Source: Orobanche coerulescens
Taxonomy: Eukaryota > Streptophyta > Magnoliopsida > Lamiales > Orobanchaceae
Length of the DNA stretch: 64,000 nucleotides
Assembly (NCBI GenBank): GCA_033398695.1
Contig: CM065804.1
Span: forward strand, 48,453,501-48,517,500
Direction of reading: 5' to 3'
Made by a program: the position numbers and the translations under genes. The notes under the pieces were generated by a model. That model was not told the origin of the DNA and searched no databases. It worked only from the letters and a program-made list of their open reading frames with translations. Each line of letters begins with the position of its first letter. Within the stretch, counting starts at the first letter, position 1. Shown here in pieces: positions 58,536 to 64,000 of this stretch.

Positions 58536-59504
58536 GACCGAAAAGGCTTTTCATTTTTAATTGGTGATGGTTCATACAAAATTTATTTTAGAAATAAACT
58601 AGTGGGTACTGCTACATTGTTAAATAGACTGTATCATCTAAACCTCAGTAACAAAGTCGTTGTGAATACTATGACTAGGAAGCTTGGTAGGGAAGAAACC
58701 AATCAAGTTTTGAAATGGCATCTTAGACTTAGTCATGTTGGTCAGACCAAGGTTTACAAAATGGAAAAAGATGGACTTATGGGTCCATTGGGATCGGATC
58801 CCTTTCCTACTTGTGAATCTTGCCTTAAAGGCAAAATGACTAAGTCCCCCTTCAGAGGGACTTTTGAAAGTGCCGCTGATAAACTAGGATTAATCCATAC
58901 CGACGTATGTGGTGCATTGGAAGCAGCACGTGACGGATATCAGTATTTTATTATGTTTACAGATGATCATACTAGGTATGGTTATGTATACTTAATGAAA
59001 CATAAATCCGAGGCCTTTGAGAAATTCCAGGAATTTAAGGCCCTAGTTGAGAAACAAATTAGAAATCATATCAAATCACTTCGGTCAGACCGAGGTGGCG
59101 AGTATATGAGTACGAAGTTTGAAGAGTTCCTTAAGGAATATGGAATAGTAGCACAACGAACACCTCCAGGCACTCCTCAGTTAAATGGTGTGTCAGAAAG
59201 AAGGAACCAGACCTTGTTGGACATGGTCCGTTCCATGCTAGGCTATTCTGACTTACCGATTTACCTGTGGGGGTATGCACTCCTGACTGCTGCATATATC
59301 TTGAACAGATGTCCTTCCAAATCCATTCCTAAAACTCCACATGAGATGTGGGAGTGCAGGAAACCAAGTCTTAATCACATTAGGATTTGGGTATGTCCCG
59401 CCTATGTCAAGAATACTAAGGTAGACAAAATGGAAGCTAGGTCCGTGAGGAGACGTTTCATTGGATTTCCATATGACGATGGGTTATCTATTCTACATGC
59501 CTAA
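58536..59504 (+). pseudogene. pol: copia H integrase
   Basis: Continues the H frame broken at 26140: RKGFSFLIGDGSYKIYF, then HLRLSHVGQ, CESC, IHTDVCGALEAARDG, FTDDHTRYG and GVSERRNQT. It is open to 59504, where a frameshift ends it. The most intact part of H. Confidence 0.9.
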
Positions 59505-59518
59505 AGATCGAAAGATCG

Positions 59519-60025
59519 TTGTTGCTTTGCATGCACACTTCCTGGAAGGCGGAGCAAGTAGAAATTTTTCTTTGCAATAATACAATGAAACTCCTCAGGA
59601 GAGACCTGTGCAAGAAATTGGAACTGAACCTTCTGAAACATAAGTACAACCACCCCGTAGGTCTAGTAGGGTGTCTTAATTACCTGAGAGGTATAGTTTT
59701 ATGCACTTGGAGGAACTGGGTTTCCACGAGGTAGCAGGCGATAAAAAAGAGACCGGCCTGCTACCAATGACCTAGCAATGGTGGATGTAGATTCCATGAA
59801 ATAGAATGTAGCAGTCTTCATGTAGTTGTGACCTTCGTTTTGATGAGGCAGTCAAAGAGTTTGACTTCATGCAAAATGAAGAGGAACCTTGTGTATACAA
59901 GAGGGTTAGTGGGAGCAAGATTGCATTCTTAGTACTATATGTAGATGACATTCTACTAATAGGAAATGATGTGGGAAAGCTCAGTTCTGTGAAAGCTTGG
60001 CTTTCGAGTAATTTCTCCATGAAGG
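59519..60025 (+). pseudogene. pol: copia H linker and reverse transcriptase fragment
   Basis: Linker remnants (EELGFHE region) to about 59760, then a large deletion removes the RT N-terminus. From 59869 the palm is readable with FLVLYVDDILLIGND and VKAWLSSNFSMKE, where the LINE patch begins. Confidence 0.85.
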
Positions 60026-61318
60026 AACGGAACACCAAATTTTTTCATGACCTTATCAAATCCAAAATAAGCAAAGGCCAAAATTTTCAAATCATGGATG
60101 GTATCCAAATCACTGTCCCCATCGATATCCAAAATTCTGGAGTGAATTACTTCTCTAATTTTTGCAAATGTTCTGATTTTACTCCGGACGATATTAGGCC
60201 GGACATTATCCCCTGCCTTATTAATACTATTGACAACCGTAATCTATGTGCTATGCCGGATGTGGATGAAATTAACAGGATGTTTTTAGTATTGATCCCG
60301 ACAGTGTGGCTGACCCGGATGGTTTTAATGCTTTATTCTGTCAAAATTGCTGGGACATTATTGTTACTGATGTATGTGAGGCTGTGTGGGATTTTTTCTC
60401 TGGAAACCCCATGACCAAATCCTTTTCCTGTACTACTATTTCTCTAATCTCTAAATGCTCCTCCCCTTGCTTAGAAGTATTTTAGGCCTATAAGCCTTTG
60501 TAATACCTCTTATATAATTATTGCGAAAATTCTCAGTACCAGATTGGGTCGTCTTCTTCCGAAAATTCTTAGCCCAGCCCAATCTGGCTTCATTAAAGGC
60601 CGCCTCATTACTGATTATATTTTAACAGCCCAAGAAGTTTGTCATGACAAATCTACATCTGATTCGAACGTTTTGATCAAACTAGATATGGTGAAAGCCT
60701 ACGATAGGCTTAATTGAGACTTTCTTTTAAAATTTTTAAAAGCCTTCGATTTCTTGGATGAATGGACTGCCATGATCTATCATTGCTTTTCTAATTGTTG
60801 GTTCTCGATTCTCATTAATGGGGGTCCTGTTGGTTTTTTTTAAATCTGACTGGGGCATCAGATAAGGTGACCCCCTGTCGCCTCTTCTTTTTGTGATTGC
60901 ATCCAACTATTTATCTAGACTTCTGGATAAAACTTTTCTTACCCACCCCGATATGTTTTTTCAAAATCAGGAAGAAGGTTCGGATTTCACTTCTTGCTTA
61001 TGTTGATGATGTGCTAATCTTTACTAATGCTTCCTACAACAATCTCCTCATTCTCAAGAATTCTCTGGATCACTACGCCGCGTGCTCGGGCCAAAAAATT
61101 AACAACTCCAAAAGTTCTTTTATTTTTGCCAAGCCGAGCAATTTTTTGGTTCGTATGGTGAAACAAACGACTGGATTTTCTCAAACGAGTCTCCCCATTA
61201 ATTATTTGGGAGCCCCCTTGTGAAAAGGGAATCAAACTTTCGACATGTATGGTGATCTTATTGCTAAAACCTGCGCCAAATTCTAGTCATGGAATCACCT
61301 TTTATTGATCTCGGGTGG
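60026..61318 (+). pseudogene. LINE (L1-type) reverse transcriptase, first fragment
   Basis: Non-LTR RT signatures in order: NTKFFHDLIKSK, ADPDGFNALFCQNCWDII (frameshifted), LISKCSSPC, SAQSGFIKGRLITDY-like text around 60570-60620, LIKLDMVKAYDRLN (60675-60717), and YVDDVLIFTNASYNN around 60998-61040. It ends near SWNHLLLISGG. Frameshifts and stops throughout. No endonuclease domain, 3' UTR or poly-A is present. Confidence 0.85.
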
Positions 61319-61637
61319 CCTTTGCAATTCTTCATATAAGATTTTTTCTAAACTTTTGAGCAAAAGGCTAAGTGGGCTTCTTCCTCGCATCATTAGCCCC
61401 TGTCAATCGGCTTTTATCAAAGATCGCCTCATTACGGATAACATTCTAATGGCATTGGAAGTGACTCATGATATATCTCGGTCTAAACTTAACACCATTA
61501 TTAAATTAGATATGGAGAAAGCCTACAATAGGGTAAATTGGGAGTTTTTGTTTAAAATTTTGGAGCTATTTGGTTTGTCGCCTTGTGCTATATAGCTTAT
61601 TAAACAATGTGTTTGCTCACCTTGGTTTTCAATTATA
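61319..61637 (+). pseudogene. LINE reverse transcriptase, second fragment
   Basis: Restarts at an earlier point of the RT domain than where the first fragment stopped: LCNSSYKIFSKLLSKRL, SPCQSAFIKDRLITDNIL, IIKLDMEKAYNRVNWEF. It therefore comes from a second LINE copy in the same orientation, joined without spacer. Confidence 0.82.
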
Positions 61638-62270
61638 GGACTGGGGCCCCCTACTAGTATCACTGGGACTCCTCGCCATCATCGTTCTATTCCCGTGTCT
61701 TTGCCTTGCCTTGACTTAAAAAAATATCCCCAACGGGGTGAGTTACACAAAACAACAATCCCCAAGAGTTGAACAGATACAATAATCACATGTCTTAGTT
61801 ATGAAATGAGGTCTGAAAAAGGGGCATCATAGTACGCCCGAGGTGGGATGTGCAAGCGCACAAGTATCCGAGTGTCCGGAAATCCGCATATACACACGCA
61901 CTTGGCCTAATTAGTCTCACGGAGGCACGTTACCGTGTGCACAGTCCAATATGCCCGGATTACCCGCATAAACACATGACCATAGTGTGCCCGACTAAAA
62001 ATTCCACACGTATACCACCTAGAATGCAATACGATCCCGGAAAGTCACAAGAACAAAAGCGACCACAATGAATGATAATGAATAGAAGTCCGACAAGGGT
62101 CAAAAATGACTCATCGTGGTGAATTAATAATGCAATGAGTGATAGCTCAAATGAAATGATTGGAACCGTCGTTCCTCGTGAATTAAATGATTAGTTTGAT
62201 AATTATAAGCCTCAACATGATTGATATACTATGAATGAATTATATGTATGAATGAACAACAACGAAAGAA
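61638..62270 (-). repeat. internal fragment of a Tekay-type LTR
   Basis: Aligns with 47128-47745 of the element I LTR (GACTGGGGCCCCCTACTAG, GTGTGCACAGTCCAAT, CATGACCATAGTGTGCCCGA against the I text) but is more divergent. Neither LTR end is present, so it did not arrive by its own integration. Confidence 0.85.
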
Positions 62271-63148
62271 ACTTATATTCTTGGGATTCAACTCTACTGG
62301 GATAGATCGAAGAGAATGATAAGTTTTTTCCCAAGCCCTCTATATAGATAAAATTTTAAAGCAATTTAAGATGGATTATTCTAAAAAAGGGTTCCTATCG
62401 ATGCGACATGGAATAAAACTCACCTTGAAGATATGTCCTCATAGTGAGGAACAATGAAAGGAAATTAGTAATATACAATATGCTTCGGAATTTGGGTAGC
62501 CTTATATATACTTTATTGTGTACGGGACCTGACATTGCGCATGCTGGGAGCGTGGTAAGTAGGTTTCTGCTAACCAGTTAGGAACATTAGATCGCCAGTA
62601 AAGAACGTTCTCAAGTACTTTAGAAGGACTAGAGACCTGGTTCTTAAATACGGCAGTGGAGAACTGAATGAATTGGGATTCACTGTATTGGACTTCCAAG
62701 GACAGAAATACGATTCTATGTCTACTTCTTGCTACATTTACTGTAAATGGAGGAGCAGTATCATGGCATAGTGCCATGTATAGCGCGACTGCTGGTTCTA
62801 CCTGTTAGGCTGAGTATAAAGCGGCCTCGGAGGCCTCCAAAGGAAGGGTTAAGAAGTTACTGGGTAAACATCACATGACACCATGTGCTGCACTGCCTAT
62901 TTTCATTTTTATACGATAATAATAGAGCGGTAGCACAGGCCTGGGAGCCAAGGTTTCATAATAGTACAAAACATATTGAGAGAGAGTATCATCTCGTAAG
63001 AGAATTTGTTTGCAAAGAGATATATTGTGCTGCATAGAGTAGATTCAGCCGACTACATCGCTGATCCACTGACCAAGCCACTTTCTCAGATTAGCTTGGA
63101 GCGTCATGTGGAAAACATGGGTATTAGATACCATAGTGTGTGGCATTG
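62271..63148 (+). pseudogene. pol: copia H RT C-terminus and RNase H, decayed
   Basis: Resumes about 18 bp past the point where H was broken. Readable pieces include TLLCTGPDIAHAGSVVSRF and NSTKHIEREYHLVRE. It has multiple stops and shifts, and ends with the natural TGA near 63146-63148. Confidence 0.82.
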
Positions 63149-63153
63149 AGTGC

Positions 63154-63164
63154 AAGTGGGAGAT
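63154..63164 (+). other. polypurine tract of copia H
   Basis: AAGTGGGAGAT before the LTR, same as A and B. Confidence 0.83.
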
Positions 63165-64000
63165 TGTTGGGAGTATGCCCTAGAATGCCACTCAGAGGAT
63201 GTTGGGTGAGTGTATTGTACTTTTTATTATGTAAATCATTAATATAAGGCAATGGATGTTTCTTTATTTACTGGTAGTTACTGGCATTCTTAACTCGTAA
63301 ATATACATATAGAAACTATTCCGTGTATTGGAGAGAAAAAGGTTCCACTCCTTATTGGATAAGGGGCCGGCACTAGAAAAGTTTATAGCTCAAATACTTA
63401 ATCGTTCGCAAGTCGATGAAACTTAACTGGGCGTTAAGTTTATGTGAAGACTTGTATGACGTGTTCTTTGACATGGAGAGTGCCTGTCGAACACTAATGG
63501 TTAGTGGGAGCACATGTTATAGGTATGCTAATTGGATTAGCATACTCGAACCGACTCACCCTCGATTCGTCACACGGATTTCACTCCGGGACAGTCAATG
63601 ACGGAATCGAAAGGTTGTGATAGGTATTCGTGAACCTTCGACTTGAGGATTTAGTAGGGATGTGCTTGTCACGTCAAGATTTTCATTAGAGTAGTTCAAC
63701 CCTGTAAACCAGAAGGCGGGGGTCAACCTCGATGTGCATCTTGATGGGCAAGTAGCAGGTCCTACTGAATACCAAGATAGAATTCTTTCTCCCATTAGTG
63801 AGCAGGTTATATATCCTATGCTGTTATTGGCAGATGAGATCATATGTCTTTGACCAAAGCATTGGAGCTAGTTGTATTGGATACACGAGAGCTCGATGAT
63901 ATCGATTTGGATTAACTCATGCATAGCATCAAGTACGAATAGGGTTCGACTGACCGTGACCCTATAACTTGATCGGGACATTTGAAAGAAGGGTTTATAC
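63165..64000 (+). repeat. 3' LTR of copia H, left 836 bp
   Basis: TGTTGGGAGTATGCCCTAGA onward; matches 14441-14713 and, more distantly, the A and B LTRs. It runs off the window. Confidence 0.88.

Larger units (their letters stand above)
14441..64000 (+). mobile_element. Ty1/copia element H, fragmented host of the nest
   Basis: H is the oldest layer of the right-hand block. Its parts are a 5' LTR start (14441-14713), leader (23653-25053), gag (25054-26140), integrase (58536-59504), RT fragments (59519-60025 and 62271 on), RNase H (to about 63150) and 3' LTR (63165 to the edge). The gag and integrase parts join exactly if element B and one TCATG are removed. The 14441 and 63165 LTR segments are near-identical over their shared 270 bp, which ties both ends to one element. 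Confidence 0.85.

Noticed and set aside
61638..62270. Solo LTR of a gypsy element
   Set aside because: Neither TGTAAC start nor ATTACA end is present and there is no target duplication; it is an internal LTR fragment.

Overview
The window is plant nuclear DNA made almost entirely of nested transposable elements. It probably comes from a eudicot, because Ty1/copia, Ty3/gypsy Tekay-type chromovirus, Athila-like gypsy, plant L1-type LINE and CACTA sequences occur together. I see no host gene, tRNA, rRNA or CRISPR array. Nearly all coding sequence is decayed gag-pol. The lineage is recognised from protein motifs and the species cannot be named.

Layout. Block 1 (1-14417): a minus-strand Tekay gypsy element (called E, 5634-14417) carries in its 3' LTR a plus-strand copia element (A, 511-5633). 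A in turn carries the end of a CACTA transposon (1-510) in its gag. Block 2 (14441-64000) is one old plus-strand copia element (H) cut into pieces. Its LTR start lies at 14441, its gag at 25054-26140, its integrase resumes at 58536, its RNase H ends near 63150, and its 3' LTR runs off the right edge. Inside H sit a minus-strand Athila-like element (G, 14719-23652), a plus-strand copia (B, 26141-58530), and a composite patch of two LINE pieces plus a gypsy LTR piece (60026-62270). B is itself split by three minus-strand elements: a gag-only copia (C, 33012-37131), a gypsy with very long LTRs and little coding capacity (D, 37329-46525), and a second Tekay gypsy (I, 46837-56682). Exact 5-bp target-site duplications support B, C, D and I (TCATG, TGGAC, CAAAC, AGAGT).

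The most interesting pattern is regulatory. Five LTR families (C, D, E, G, I) from both superfamilies carry a cluster of short CG-rich palindromes in the U3 region, directly upstream of the TATA box in element orientation. Each family has its own palindrome: TTACGGCCGTAA in E, ACACGG(C/T)CGTGT-like in I, GTGCCGCGGCAC in G, and TTACGTACGTTA-like in both C (copia) and D (gypsy). E and I share the same LTR backbone but carry different motifs at the same position. G has a second copy of its array inside the element, next to a TATAA-like site and upstream of its separate 3' open reading frame, which looks like an internal promoter. The CACTA end also carries a repeated CG-containing motif.

Other points worth reading are two gag-bearing elements that lack polymerase (C and D), an Athila derivative in which RT and integrase are absent and a different 3' ORF remains (G), and a recurring CAG/CTG-to-CG difference between LTR copies that may be a base-calling artefact.
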